DNA from: Bradyrhizobium sp. LLZ17
GTDB lineage: Bacteria; Pseudomonadota; Alphaproteobacteria; Rhizobiales; Xanthobacteraceae
DNA: 64,000 nt
Direction: 5' to 3'
Assembly (NCBI RefSeq): GCF_041200145.1
Contig: NZ_CP165734.1
Span: forward strand, 248,001-312,000
Shown here: positions 9,622-18,306 of the stretch, piece by piece
How the letters are laid out: each line of letters starts with the position of its first letter
Position numbering within the stretch: position 1 is the first letter of the stretch
The notes under the pieces: model-generated
Database searches by the model: none
What the model was told of the DNA's origin: nothing
The model's input: the letters and a program-made list of their open reading frames with translations, nothing else
Made by a program: the position numbers and the translations under genes

Positions 9622-10101
9622 CTACTCGTCCTTCGGCCGCGTGATCGCGATCGATGCCTCGGTCTTGGTGCGCGTGCATTCCATGTTGAGGCGCTTGTAG
9701 CGCATCGAGACCTTGTCGCCGCGCAGCAGGCCCATGCGCTTCAGGCAGCGCGTCGCGCCGGTCGTGGCATCGTCCTTTGGCAGGGTGAAGGTGATGGCTG
9801 CGGCGGAGGCGACAAGATCAAAAAATTTCTGGGTCGGCTTGCGGTCGCCCTTGGCATAGAGCTCGTTGGAATAGTTTTGTCCCTGGGCGCGGCAGCCGAG
9901 CGAAAGCTCCTTCGCGGCCGGGTGGGTGAGATAGATGATGTTGGCGGCCTTGAAGTTGACCTTCAGCCCATCGATGCCGCCCGCCAGCTGCTTGGCGATG
10001 TCATCGCACTGGTCCGCGCGCGCAGGCGCGGCCAGGGTGACAAGGCCGGTGATTGCGGCGGCGACAAGCATCGCGCCGCGGACGTCCAATTTGAAAGTCA
10101 T
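9622..10101 (-). CDS. Secreted hypothetical protein with N-terminal signal
   Basis: 159 residues from ATG 10099-10101. Upstream in-frame codons exist, but this ATG directly precedes a good signal peptide (LDVRGAMLVAAAITGLVTLA, with AxA cleavage at APARA). The mature protein has Cys residues in DQCDDIA, SLGCRAQ, ATRCLKR and NMECTR, which could form two disulfides in the periplasm. I know no characterised family. The second half contains FFDLVASAAAITFTLPKDD. It is a single gene flanked by a repeat on one side and fumarase, divergently, on the other. Confidence 0.75.
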   Translation of the reverse strand: MTFKLDVRGAMLVAAAITGLVTLAAPARADQCDDIAKQLAGGIDGLKVNFKAANIIYLTHPAAKELSLGCRAQGQNYSNELYAKGDRKPTQKFFDLVASAAAITFTLPKDDATTGATRCLKRMGLLRGDKVSMRYKRLNMECTRTKTEASIAITRPKDE

Positions 10102-10345
10102 GGTGAGAAGCCCCTTGGGACGCGCATTCAAGCGTCGGCGAGCGCGAAGCGCAAGGGGTGCAACCGAGCTGTACAAACCGGGATCATGACCCCGCCGTCA
10201 GCCCAGGCGATCGGGGAAATCACCGCCGTGGCGCCGAATCGGGATGCCCCAACCGCACCGGAGCGGCTTCCCTTTACGACAAAAATGCTTAGAACGCTTC
10301 CATGCCAGGGGCCGCGCGAGGGCTCCAAAACCCGAGATATCCTCC

Positions 10346-12002
10346 ATGAACGCTCCCACCGCTTTTCCCGATCCGTCAAAGTCCGTTCCGCCGTACAAGC
10401 ACACCCCGCTGTTCCCGCTGGGCAAGGACGAGACGCCCTACAAGAAGATCACGGCCGAGGGCGTCCGGGTGGAGAAGGTTTTGGGGAAGGACATGCTGGT
10501 GGTGTCGCGCGAAGCGCTGCGGGCGTTGTCGGAAGCGGCTTTCGGCGACATCAACCACTATCTGCGGCCGGGCCATCTGAAGCAACTCCGCGCGATCCTG
10601 GAGGACGGCGAGGCCAGCCCCAACGACAAGTTCGTCGCCTTGGACTTTTTGAAGAACGCCAATATCGCGGCCGGCGGTGTGCTGCCGATGTGCCAGGATA
10701 CCGGCACGGCGATCATCATGGGCAAGAAGGGCTGCAACGTCATCACCGACGGTGACGACGAGGCGGCGCTGTCGGAAGGAGCGCGCGATGCTTACCTGCG
10801 CCGTAATCTGCGCTACTCGCAGGTCGCGCCGCTGTCGATGTATGAGGAGAAGAACACCGCCAACAACATGCCGGCGCAGTGCGAGATCTATGCCGAAGGT
10901 GATGACGCCTACAAGTTCATGTTCATGGCCAAGGGCGGTGGCTCCGCCAACAAGAGCTTTCTGTTTCAGGCAACGCCCTCGGTGCTGACGAAGGACCGGC
11001 TACTCGCCTTCCTCAAAGAAAAGATACTCACTCTGGGCACCGCAGCGTGCCCGCCCTATCACCTCGCCATCGTGATCGGCGGCACCTCGGCCGAGCTCTG
11101 CATGAAGACGGTGAAGCTCGCCTCGGCGCGCTATCTCGATGCGCTGCCGACCCACGGCTCGCCGGACGGTAACGCCTTCCGCGACGTCGAGATGGAGCAG
11201 GAAATCCACAAGATGACGCAGTCGCTTGGTGTTGGCGCGCAGTTCGGCGGAAAATATTTCTGCCACGACGTGCGCGTGATCCGCATGCCGCGCCATGGCG
11301 CCTCGCTGCCGATCGGGTTGGGGGTGTCCTGCTCGGCTGATCGCCAGGTGCTCGGCAAGATCACAAAGGACGGCGTCTATCTCGAGGAGCTCGAGCACAA
11401 TCCGGCGCAGTATCTGCCGCAGGTCGAGGAGTCGCTCGGCGGCGAGGTCGTCAAGATCGACCTCAACCAGCCGATGGAGGACATCCTGGCGACGTTCTCG
11501 AAATACCCGACCAAGACCCGTGTCTCGATGACCGGCACCATGATCGTCGCGCGCGATTCCGCGCACGCGAAAGCTGCGCGAGCGGCTGGAGAAGGGCGAA
11601 CCGCTGCCGGATTATTTCAAGAACCATCCGGTCTATTACGCCGGCCCGGCCAAGACGCCCGAGGGCTATGCTTCCGGCGCGTTCGGCCCGACCACGGCCG
11701 GCCGCATGGATTCCTTTGTCGACCAGTTCCAGGCCGCCGGCGGCTCGATGGTGATGGTCGCCAAGGGCAACCGCGCTCCGGCCGTGCGCGAGGCCTGCAA
11801 GAAGTATGGCGGGTTCTATCTCGGCTCGATCGGGGGCGCGGCGGCAAACCTTGCCGAACACTGCATCAAGAAGGTCGAAGTGCTCGAATATCCCGAACTC
11901 GGCATGGAAGCGATCTGGCGGATCGAAGTCGTCGACTTCCCGGCCTTCATCATCATCGACGACAAGGGCAACGACTTCTTCAAGGAGTTGAATCTGGGCT
12001 GA
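10346..12002 (+). pseudogene. fumA: Class I fumarate hydratase, single-base frameshift
   Basis: Frame 1 gives residues 1 to about 408 (start [10 protein letters not shown], with PMCQDTGTA for the Fe-S region and [12 protein letters not shown]). An extra A in the AAA run at 11570-11572 breaks it. The frame that resumes encodes [20 protein letters not shown] and continues to the TGA at 12000-12002 through [20 protein letters not shown]. Removing one base gives an intact 551-residue class I (4Fe-4S) fumarase, the normal length. The enzyme interconverts fumarate and malate in the TCA cycle. Because everything else is conserved, an assembly error is more likely than real inactivation. Confidence 0.88.
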
Positions 12003-12047
12003 GGAGGCGTGCTCGCTTCGGAGCAGAGGCTGACGTCTTTACGGTCC

Positions 12048-12135
12048 ATCATTGCGAACGAAGCGAAGCAATCCATCGTTCTTTGCACGAAGAAGAGTCT
12101 GGATTGCTTCGTCGCAACAGCTCCTCGCAAAGACG
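12048..12135. repeat. Palindromic repeat, diverged TTGCGAGCGCAGCG family copy
   Basis: Arms ATCATTGCGAACGAAGCGAA and CTGGATTGCTTCGTCGCAAC. The right arm is interrupted by an insertion of about 8 bases (AGCTCCTC) relative to other copies. It follows the fumarase gene and may serve as its transcript end. Confidence 0.75.
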
Positions 12136-12171
12136 CGTGGAGGCTCCGGCGTGTTCGTCGGTAGAGCCGAA

Positions 12172-12468
12172 TTAAGCCTTCGTCCCCTTGAACGGAAAAC
12201 TGCCCATCGGGCCGATGCCCATCTCGCCGCTCATGCTGTCGCCGGAGACCTTTCCGATGAACTCGAGCGTCAACGGCATCGGATTGGTGATGGAAACTTT
12301 CCAGTTGACGGCGTCGCCGCTGATGGTGCCGTCGAAAATCTCGGTGGTTTGGCCTTCCGCGCCCTGCGTGCCCGTCAGCGTTCCGCCGGAGCTCAGCAGG
12401 GTCAGCGTCGCCTGGCGCTCGCCCATCGGCGTCGTCATGGTCAGATTCCAGTTGCCGTCTACGGCCAT
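12172..12468 (-). CDS. Conserved small beta-rich hypothetical protein
   Basis: 98 residues. It begins [20 protein letters not shown] and continues with alternating polar and hydrophobic strands and repeated Gly/Thr turns ([28 protein letters not shown]). This suggests a small beta-barrel or sandwich. No signal peptide is visible. A GGGAATGGCCGTAG-like context surrounds the start. I see no recognised catalytic motif. It is the last gene of a minus-strand set of four, but a 105-base gap separates it from the YciB-like gene, so co-transcription is uncertain. Confidence 0.72.
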   Translation of the reverse strand: MAVDGNWNLTMTTPMGERQATLTLLSSGGTLTGTQGAEGQTTEIFDGTISGDAVNWKVSITNPMPLTLEFIGKVSGDSMSGEMGIGPMGSFPFKGTKA

Positions 12469-12573
12469 TCCCGTCTCCCGAACGATCCCGGCGGGCCGCG
12501 ACGATCCGCAGCCAGTCCTGGACCGAGCGTATAGCGCAACTGCTGGCGGCTGACCAATGTCGCGTGGACGCCA

Positions 12574-13128
12574 TCAGGCGCGGGCGGCAGCCCGCCGGCG
12601 GCTGGTGACGATGAGCCGGAACACAACATACTGCACGGCGAAGGCCAGGATCTTGGCGCCGCCGGCGACCACCGAGATGTAGAACGCCCACAGCTTCAGA
12701 TCGCCGGTGGATGCGACCGCGATCGTCCCGGCGCCGATCACGAACATCAGCGCCGCCCAGGCATAGCCGGCGCCAATCACATATTCCGGCACGGTCTCCG
12801 CGACCATCGGCGGCATGTAGCGCAACATCCAGCCGCGTTTGAGCATGATAACTCCAATCGCGAAATGTGCGATCGAGGGCTTCGCCAGCATGAAGCGGGG
12901 ATCATTCGTCAGCAGCGTTATCGTGCCCAGCACGACCACGAGCGCCAGGCTCGCATAGGTCATGTAGCTGAGCTGCCGCCCCCTGACGCGGGCATAGATC
13001 ACCTGCGCGATCGCACCGGCAATCGCCACCGACGTCGCCAGGATGACGTTGTCGGTGATGAGATAGATCGCTAAAAAGATGATGGCCGAAAGGAAGTCGG
13101 AGGCGAGGCGAGCGAATACGTCCTTCAT
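12574..13128 (-). CDS. YciB/IspZ-like inner membrane protein (septation protein A family)
   Basis: 184 residues from ATG 13126-13128. There are five to six membrane segments. The YciB-type signature includes ILATSVAIAGAIAQVIYA near residue 28 and LLTNDPRFMLAKPSI near residue 70. YciB proteins influence cell-envelope synthesis and septation. The C-terminal tail is basic (SRRRAAARA). It lies 13 bases after the next membrane gene, so the two are probably one operon under the operator pair at 13736-13810. It is unlikely to be the essential housekeeping copy given its regulated context. Confidence 0.75.
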   Translation of the reverse strand: MKDVFARLASDFLSAIIFLAIYLITDNVILATSVAIAGAIAQVIYARVRGRQLSYMTYASLALVVVLGTITLLTNDPRFMLAKPSIAHFAIGVIMLKRGWMLRYMPPMVAETVPEYVIGAGYAWAALMFVIGAGTIAVASTGDLKLWAFYISVVAGGAKILAFAVQYVVFRLIVTSRRRAAARA

Positions 13129-13141
13129 CGTCGATCCTGTC

Positions 13142-13717
13142 TTACGGGGTGTTCGGCAGTACGGCGGCCGGCGCACCGTACTTGATCTGGCGATATTCGG
13201 GATACCATTTTGTGAAGTAGATCGCGCTGTTGCGGGCGGCGAAGGCGACCGCAAGGCCCGACCAGACTGGCAGGCCCGGGAAGTAGAGCAGCACGATGTT
13301 GGCCGCCATCATCAACAAGGCGGCCGCGGTCCCTGCGGCGGTGATCATGTAGTTGGCGGTGAGAAAGCCCGGCATTGCCGCGGTCTCGGCGGGAACGGAC
13401 TCGATCGCATATTGCAGCGTGAAGGGACGACGAACCAGGATCGAGCCGAGCGAGATCACGAAGATACCGATATCGACCGACAGCTTGACGCCGAGCGTGC
13501 CGAGCTTCGGATCGAACAGCGCGAGGGTGAGGCCGATTGCGGCGAACAGGACCGCCGAGCCCGCAGCCAGGATCTTCACCGAGCGACCGCGCGCAACATC
13601 GATCGCGATCGTGACAAGGCAGAGCGCGGACGCCGCAAACACGCTGATCGTGGCCGACGTCACCAGCATCAGGAGGGTGTAGACGCCATAGGGGGCAAGG
13701 ATCAGGAAAATCGTCAT
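13142..13717 (-). CDS. Integral membrane protein of unknown function
   Basis: 191 residues from ATG 13715-13717, with about six hydrophobic segments spread over the whole length. The central segment carries LVRRPFTLQYAIESVPAE, a loop also seen in YciB-like membrane proteins. The C-terminus (FTKWYPEYRQIKYGAP) is cytoplasm-like and aromatic. It is the first gene after the operator pair and is followed at 13 bases by the YciB-like gene. Function unknown; a partner in the same membrane complex is a fair inference. Confidence 0.75.
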   Translation of the reverse strand: MTIFLILAPYGVYTLLMLVTSATISVFAASALCLVTIAIDVARGRSVKILAAGSAVLFAAIGLTLALFDPKLGTLGVKLSVDIGIFVISLGSILVRRPFTLQYAIESVPAETAAMPGFLTANYMITAAGTAAALLMMAANIVLLYFPGLPVWSGLAVAFAARNSAIYFTKWYPEYRQIKYGAPAAVLPNTP

Positions 13718-13735
13718 GGGCCGCCTCGGTCGAGC

Positions 13736-13810
13736 CAATCTTTACGATGTCAAGATTGATAGTTCGGCACCGGCGCCGGGTCAAGCAAAATCTTTACAGT
13801 GTCAAAATTA
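13736..13810. promoter_or_regulatory. Two copies of a palindromic operator, probably bound by the TetR protein at 15858
   Basis: Site A (13736-13758) and site B (13788-13810) each have half-sites close to CAATCTTTAC and its complement GTAAAGATTG around a 3-base centre. The centres are 52 bases apart, about five helical turns. They lie just upstream of the membrane gene at 13717, and site B covers the stop codon of the MAPEG gene. The same site occurs twice more at 15765-15840. Confidence 0.75.
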
Positions 13811-14276
13811 CGTGAATGACTCGTAAAAACTCAATCGTCGCAATGGCTTGATCGGAGAGCTCATCGGCGACTGCGATCCAGTTCAGCCGCGACAGGATGG
13901 TCAGCGCGCTGGCGATCAAGAGGCCGATGCTCAGCGCGATGCCGCCGCCGCGGCAGATCAGAAATCGGAGCGAGCCCGGCGTTGCGTACATGCCGAGCGG
14001 ATGCAGCAGCCGCGACAGCAGAAGCAGGCCCATCAGCACGTGAATGCGCAAAGCTGATGCGCCGGACATTTCGAGTAGCGCCACCGTCAGCGCGATAATG
14101 GGAACATATTCCATGAAGTTGCCATGGGCGCGGATTGCGCTGCGCAGGTCGCCATTGCCGCCGTCGTCGAACGCGGTTTTGCTGTTCCGTCGCAGCCGGA
14201 CGACTTGCAGCCCCAGCGCGGCGTAAATCAGCGCGAGGATCGCGAGATAGTTCGCCGTGATGGTGGGGACTTGCAT
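13794..14276 (-). CDS. MAPEG family membrane protein
   Basis: 160 residues with four membrane segments. The family motif occurs in the first loop (AIRAHGNFMEYVPIIALTVA, residues about 47-66) and is followed by ALRIHVLMGLLLLSRLLHPLG, as in bacterial MAPEG proteins (glutathione and eicosanoid metabolism relatives). The C-terminal 30 residues extend beyond the usual length of about 130, and the stop codon lies inside operator B. It is the first minus-strand gene of this cluster, 76 bases before the membrane gene at 13717. Confidence 0.85.
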   Translation of the reverse strand: MQVPTITANYLAILALIYAALGLQVVRLRRNSKTAFDDGGNGDLRSAIRAHGNFMEYVPIIALTVALLEMSGASALRIHVLMGLLLLSRLLHPLGMYATPGSLRFLICRGGGIALSIGLLIASALTILSRLNWIAVADELSDQAIATIEFLRVIHVILTL

Positions 14277-14293
14277 GCGAGGCGTCCTCTATC

Positions 14294-14344
14294 CGTCACT
14301 CCGGGGCGCGCATCATAGCTCACGCTTCGCGCGCCCCGGAACGA
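14294..14344. repeat. Short copy of GTCATTCCGGGGC palindromic repeat
   Basis: The arms GTCACTCCGGGGCGCG and CGCGCCCCGGAACGAC flank a centre containing CATCATAGCTCACG. It lies between the MAPEG and carotenoid oxygenase genes, which both run on the minus strand. Confidence 0.7.
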
Positions 14345-14354
14345 CCAGGGGGAG

Positions 14355-15752
14355 CTACTGCGCCCGCACCCAATTGCCGTGAAAGCCGTCCGGCACGCGA
14401 TGGCCGAGCTGCACCAGCGCGACCGGGCCGGCCTCGATGTCGGTGGCGGTGAACACGGCGAGGTCGCTGCGGTTTTCATCCGTGCGCCAGACCACCGCGA
14501 GCAGCCAGCCGTCGCCTTCCGCCGCGTCTTTCGACCGCTCGACGAACACCGGCTCGGAAATGGTGTCGCCGGACGGCAGCAGATAAAGGCCGAGCCGTTT
14601 GCCATTGCCGTCGACGTGGGCGATGCCGGACAGCGCGCCGATTACCGGCAGTTTTGGATTGGAGCAGGCGTACCAGCCGTGCCGGCTCTTCAACCCCGCA
14701 CGGCGATCGTCGACACGCGGGAATTCGCCGGTGAGATCATCCAGATAAGCCTGCTGGAAGCGGTCGGTATTCCCGGCAAGATCGAAAGTCCAGCGGCAAT
14801 GGCGCGCAAAGGATTTTTTGGAATCGGTCGGCCGCCCGTCTGCACGCGGAAACAGCGGTGCCTCCTCGAACTGCATGACGTCGGCGACAATGCGGTTGCC
14901 GTCCTCCCATGCATTCATGACGTGAAGGACGTAGCAGGTCTCGGCGCGGAACCAGACGATGTCCTTGCTCGATCCCTTGCGCTTCATCACGCCGACATAG
15001 GCGCCCTTGTCTGGCTCCCAGGCATAGGGCGGCCGTCCGCTGGTCGCGCGCTCCATGCTGCCGGTGAGGGGCAGGACCGGAAACAGCACGTGGTTCTCCG
15101 TGACGATGAAGTCGTGCACCATGCTGGCATAGGGCGCCTCGAAGCGCTCGAAGCGCGTCACGTTGCCGGACGCATCGATTGATCCGTAGGAGAGGGCGGG
15201 CGTCAGCGGCCCCGCGGCATTGTAGCCGAAGAACACCAGCTCGCCGGTGGTCGGATCGATCTTCGGGTGCGCGGTGAAGGCGCCGGCGAGGCGGCCCTGA
15301 TAATTGTGATAGCCGCGCGTCGCCAGCGTGCCCGGCTCGATCTCGGTCGGCAGATGTGCCTCTTCGAGCGCGAGCAGCTTGCCGGCATGGAAGATGATGT
15401 TGGTGTTGGCGGCGCCGCCGTCGGTCAGGTTTGCCGGCGCATCCGGCAGCTTGCGGCCGAAGCCTGCGAACAGCGCGCGGCCCGCGTCATGCTCGGCCAG
15501 CCATTTCGGCGTGCGGACCCAGCGATTGCGGTAGCTGGCGCGGCCGTTCTCGAGGTGAAAAGCATGCAGCATGCCGTCGCCGACAAACCAGTGCGCGCCG
15601 GGGGAGTCGAACTGCGGGTTGGGACCGTTGCGATACAGCGTGCCGTTCAGTTCGCGTGGCAATTCGCCGATAACCTTGAGGACGGGCGCGTCGGCCTCGA
15701 ATGGAATCGGCCCGCGGTTGCTGCGGTGTTCGGCGATAGCATCCTGCTGCAC
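14355..15752 (-). CDS. Carotenoid oxygenase (RPE65-type) family protein
   Basis: 465 residues from a GTG start at 15750-15752. AAGGGAG lies 7 bases upstream and supports this start. The seven-bladed propeller family is recognised by LNGTLYRNGPNPQF near the N-terminus and four iron-binding His candidates: His162 (FTAHPKID), His213 (MVHDFI), His277 (VLHVMNAWED) and His458 (GFHGNWV). The enzyme would cleave carotenoid or stilbene/lignin-type C=C bonds with non-haem Fe(II) and O2. It is divergent from its probable TetR regulator, and the operator overlaps its translation-start region. The substrate cannot be read from the sequence. Confidence 0.92.
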   Translation of the reverse strand: MQQDAIAEHRSNRGPIPFEADAPVLKVIGELPRELNGTLYRNGPNPQFDSPGAHWFVGDGMLHAFHLENGRASYRNRWVRTPKWLAEHDAGRALFAGFGRKLPDAPANLTDGGAANTNIIFHAGKLLALEEAHLPTEIEPGTLATRGYHNYQGRLAGAFTAHPKIDPTTGELVFFGYNAAGPLTPALSYGSIDASGNVTRFERFEAPYASMVHDFIVTENHVLFPVLPLTGSMERATSGRPPYAWEPDKGAYVGVMKRKGSSKDIVWFRAETCYVLHVMNAWEDGNRIVADVMQFEEAPLFPRADGRPTDSKKSFARHCRWTFDLAGNTDRFQQAYLDDLTGEFPRVDDRRAGLKSRHGWYACSNPKLPVIGALSGIAHVDGNGKRLGLYLLPSGDTISEPVFVERSKDAAEGDGWLLAVVWRTDENRSDLAVFTATDIEAGPVALVQLGHRVPDGFHGNWVRAQ

Positions 15753-15764
15753 GGCGTATCTCCC

Positions 15765-15840
15765 TTATCTTTACATCGTAAAGATTGGATAGTGACGTTT
15801 GCAGTGTTCGTCAAGCGAAATCTTTACACTGTCAATATTG
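15765..15840. promoter_or_regulatory. Second pair of the TetR palindromic operator
   Basis: Site C (15765-15787) has a near-perfect dyad: half-site TTATCTTTAC, centre ATC, half-site GTAAAGATTG. Site D (15818-15840) has AAATCTTTAC, centre ACT, GTCAATATTG. The centres are 53 bases apart. They fill the gap between the divergent carotenoid oxygenase and TetR genes, so both promoters should be repressible from here. Confidence 0.78.
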
Positions 15841-15857
15841 CGTCATATAGCTTGCCC

Positions 15858-16583
15858 ATGGCCAAGACCGACACCAAGACCCACACCAAGAGCGAAACAG
15901 CGCGCAGCCGGCGTGCCCCCAGAGGAACATCGTCGGCGTCGCGCCCGGCGAGCGCGAAAGGCGACACGCCCTATCACCACGGAGCGCTGCGCGAGGCGCT
16001 GCTGCAGGCGGCCGAACGGGTTCTGGAGCGCGACGGGCTCGCAGGCCTGACGCTGCGCGCGGTGGCGCGCGAGGCGGGGGTGTCGCATGCCGCGCCCACC
16101 CATCATTTCGGCGACCTCACCGGGCTCGTCAGCGAGCTCGCGGCGATCGGCTTCCGCCAGTTCAACGCGGCAATGGCGTCAGCCTGCGACGCCGCCACCT
16201 CGCCGCTGGAGCGGGCGTTGGCGCGGCCGAAGGCCTATGTCGCCTACGCCCAGGCCCATCCCGGCATGTACGGGCTGATGTTCCGCACCGAACGCCTCGA
16301 CTATTCCAGACCCTCGCTGCACGAGGCGGCGGAATCCTCCTTCGCCGGCCTAGCCAATGCCATCGGCGCGATGCGGCATGAGCCGATCAGCGGCGACGCG
16401 CTGACCATCGAGCAGGGCGCCGCGATCGCGCGGGCCTGGTCAATGGTACATGGCTTCACCATGCTGCTGCTCGACGGGCGGCTCCAGGACATCCTGGAGC
16501 GGCTGCCGCCGGGCACCACGGCCGAGCAGCTGCTGGAAGCAATTCTGAAGTCCACGGTAGCGGGGAAGCTGCCCGCATCCTGA
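15858..16583 (+). CDS. TetR/AcrR family transcriptional regulator (WHG-type C-terminal domain)
   Basis: 241 residues from ATG 15858. The N-terminal 35 residues are basic and disordered. The TetR helix-turn-helix spans about 42-90 (HHGALREALLQAAERVLERD ... VAREAGVSHAAPTHHFGDL). The HHG and HxFxD pattern places it in the subgroup with a WHG C-terminal ligand domain, which continues in YVAYAQAHPGMYGLMFRTE near 130. Divergent from the carotenoid oxygenase and flanked by operators C and D, it is probably autoregulated. The ligand is unknown. Confidence 0.9.
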   Translation: MAKTDTKTHTKSETARSRRAPRGTSSASRPASAKGDTPYHHGALREALLQAAERVLERDGLAGLTLRAVAREAGVSHAAPTHHFGDLTGLVSELAAIGFRQFNAAMASACDAATSPLERALARPKAYVAYAQAHPGMYGLMFRTERLDYSRPSLHEAAESSFAGLANAIGAMRHEPISGDALTIEQGAAIARAWSMVHGFTMLLLDGRLQDILERLPPGTTAEQLLEAILKSTVAGKLPAS

Positions 16584-16852
16584 TCGAACGGAAAGGACGA
16601 TAACTTCTGCCATGCGTTGAGTGTTCGATGGTAGTTGGCGCGCCCAACGATTGGGCATCGGCGGAAGATCAAGACCAGGGGTGCGCGCGATGATGCGGAA
16701 CCCGCAGCCTCAAGCATCCTCCAAGCATATCTTCACTGTGGGCAAGGCTCAAACGTACCCCGGACAGACCTGACAGCGACGCGGAATCGTTCTAGAAGAG
16801 TGGCTTCGCTTGGGCTTATCCAGCCTGGTTCGCGTCCTCGTTTCTCTTGATC

Positions 16853-17418
16853 ATGCCAGCCATATCGTCGAACAAACCCTATCGCGTCGGCCGCTCCAAG
16901 ACCGGGCTTGGCCTCTTCGCCACCAAACCGATCAAGAAGGGAACCCGGATCATCCGTTATTTCGGACCGATCCTGGATTCGCGCATTCCCGCGCACGACG
17001 ATATCGAGAACAAATATCTGTTCGAGCTCAACGGACGCTGGACCATCGACGGCTCGGTACGCAAGAACCTTGCCCGTTACATCAACCATTCCTGCCGGCC
17101 CAATGCCGAATCCGATGTCCGCCCGCGCGAGCGCAAGGTGTTCATCCGGGCCATCAGGAACATCGAGCCGGGCGATGAAATCAACTACGACTACGGCACC
17201 GATTATTTCAAAGCCTATTTGAAGCCGATCGGCTGCAAGTGCGATCTTGCGAGAAGAAGCGCAAGAAGCTGCGCGCCGAGGCGCGGGTCGAGCGCGCCAA
17301 GGTGAAGGCGCGCGCGGAGCGCAGGGCCGAGAAGGCCAGTGCGAAAAGCACCTCGGCGACAAAGAAGAAGCTGAACGGCAAGCACTTCGCCGGCAAGGTC
17401 GGACGCGCCAAGGCGTAG
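16853..17418 (+). pseudogene. SET-domain protein, single-base deletion near its end
   Basis: The first frame encodes a SET domain: GRSKTGLGLFATKPIKKGT near residues 11-30, then YINHSCRPNAE and the GDEINYDYGTDYF active-site/SAM signature near 110-125. A base is missing around 17243-17245. Restoring it gives a post-SET Cys cluster (CKC..C) followed by KKRKKLRAEARVERAKVKAR and a Lys/Arg-rich tail ending at TAG 17416-17418, 188 residues in all. The enzyme would methylate Lys in proteins. The unrestored frame stops at 17305. The basic tail suggests DNA or RNA contact. A sequencing error is likely, as in neighbouring genes. Confidence 0.78.
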
Positions 17419-17433
17419 CCTCGACCTCGCTGT

Positions 17434-17457
17434 CATGCCCCGCGCGGACGGGGCATG
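17434..17457. terminator. Hairpin between convergent genes
   Basis: CATGCCCC and GGGGCATG form a perfect 8-base stem with an 8-base loop, between the SET-domain gene and the convergent membrane gene at 17546-17944. It lacks a T-run and resembles half of the GTCATGCC repeat seen at 36225-36346. Confidence 0.45.
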
Positions 17458-17545
17458 CAGTACACTGCGGCTTTCGCATATGACGACCGTCTTTGAAGTG
17501 CTCGGTCGCCCGCTCGACCGGGCGACCACTGCATTTGTAACGGTG

Positions 17546-17944
17546 TCAGGCCGCTACGGCGTCGCCACTCCTCCGCAAGCCCAGATATTGCAGCTCCGCA
17601 AACACGCCGGTCGCGATCGCCTGGGCCACCACCATGATCTCGCCAAGCAAGTTCGGCGATACCGCGCCGGAGAACAGCAGTGCAACACTGCCGACCGTCC
17701 AGGCCGCGTTGCCGATCACGACCAGCAGCACGAGCGGCTTCGGCACAGAGCCGCGCGAGGCGAGCCAGCCGACCAGTGCGGTGTAGGCGATCAGAAACAC
17801 GCCGGTCTCGCGCAGCAGCGCCTCAGGCAGGTTGAACAGCGTTGCGAACGCGCCCGCACCAAGAGTGAAGCCTAGCGCGGCGACGCCGCTGAAGATTGCG
17901 TCGGCGAGCAGCGCGCGGCGCAGGAAGGTGGATGCGTCAATCAT
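17546..17944 (-). CDS. Small four-helix membrane protein, hypothetical
   Basis: 132 residues from ATG 17942-17944. It overlaps the end of the preceding minus-strand gene by 8 bases. Four hydrophobic segments are visible, for example LLADAIFSGVAALGFTLGAG and MVVAQAIATGVFAELQYLGL. The loop GWLASRGSVPKPLVLLVVIG is typical of small bacterial integral membrane proteins. No catalytic motif is seen. Together with the upstream gene it forms a two-gene unit divergent from the XRE regulator, a probable target of that regulator. Confidence 0.72.
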   Translation of the reverse strand: MIDASTFLRRALLADAIFSGVAALGFTLGAGAFATLFNLPEALLRETGVFLIAYTALVGWLASRGSVPKPLVLLVVIGNAAWTVGSVALLFSGAVSPNLLGEIMVVAQAIATGVFAELQYLGLRRSGDAVAA

Positions 17945-18206
17945 CGTCGGTCTCCATGGTTGGCTTGGGGTGAACTCGGCCCGGTCCACGCCACCAGGCG
18001 CGGAGCAGGCGGACGGGGCGGAACGGAGAGAGGCTCTTGCCGACGCTGTGCTCGAACGCGGTGACCTGCGCGACGACATAGGCGCCGGTCGAATGCAGCA
18101 GCGGCTCCGGCATGTTGAGGCTGCGGGCGAGCATCCGGGTTGCCAAATTCATGGCCCAGGGTGCGACGTGGTCGGCGAGAATCCGGTAGAGCAGCAGCGC
18201 GATCAT
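17937..18206 (-). CDS. Hypothetical small protein, first gene of a unit divergent from the XRE regulator
   Basis: 89 residues from ATG 18204-18206, chosen because GGAG lies 7 bases upstream; an ATG two codons earlier (18212) sits too close to it. It begins MIALLLYRILADHVAPWAMN. The amphipathic LNMPEPLLHSTGAYVVAQVT follows and an acidic tail (METDDD) ends it. The tail overlaps the start of the next gene by 8 bases, suggesting coupled translation. I do not recognise the family. Confidence 0.55.
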   Translation of the reverse strand: MIALLLYRILADHVAPWAMNLATRMLARSLNMPEPLLHSTGAYVVAQVTAFEHSVGKSLSPFRPVRLLRAWWRGPGRVHPKPTMETDDD

Positions 18207-18246
18207 GGTCATCTCCTGTCGCACCAAGAATGCGTCGCGGCAGGAC

Positions 18247-18271
18247 GTAATTCGATTACCTCGGGGGTAAT
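18247..18271. promoter_or_regulatory. Overlapping inverted repeats, candidate operator for the XRE regulator
   Basis: Half-site GTAAT (18247-18251) pairs with ATTAC (18255-18259) around TCG, and ATTACC (18255-18260) pairs with GGTAAT (18266-18271) around TCGGG. Three half-sites in alternating orientation lie in the 100-base divergent promoter region. Confidence 0.5.
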
Positions 18272-18306
18272 GGAAGGGCTCAAATCCGCATGCTAGGTTT
18301 TCGATC

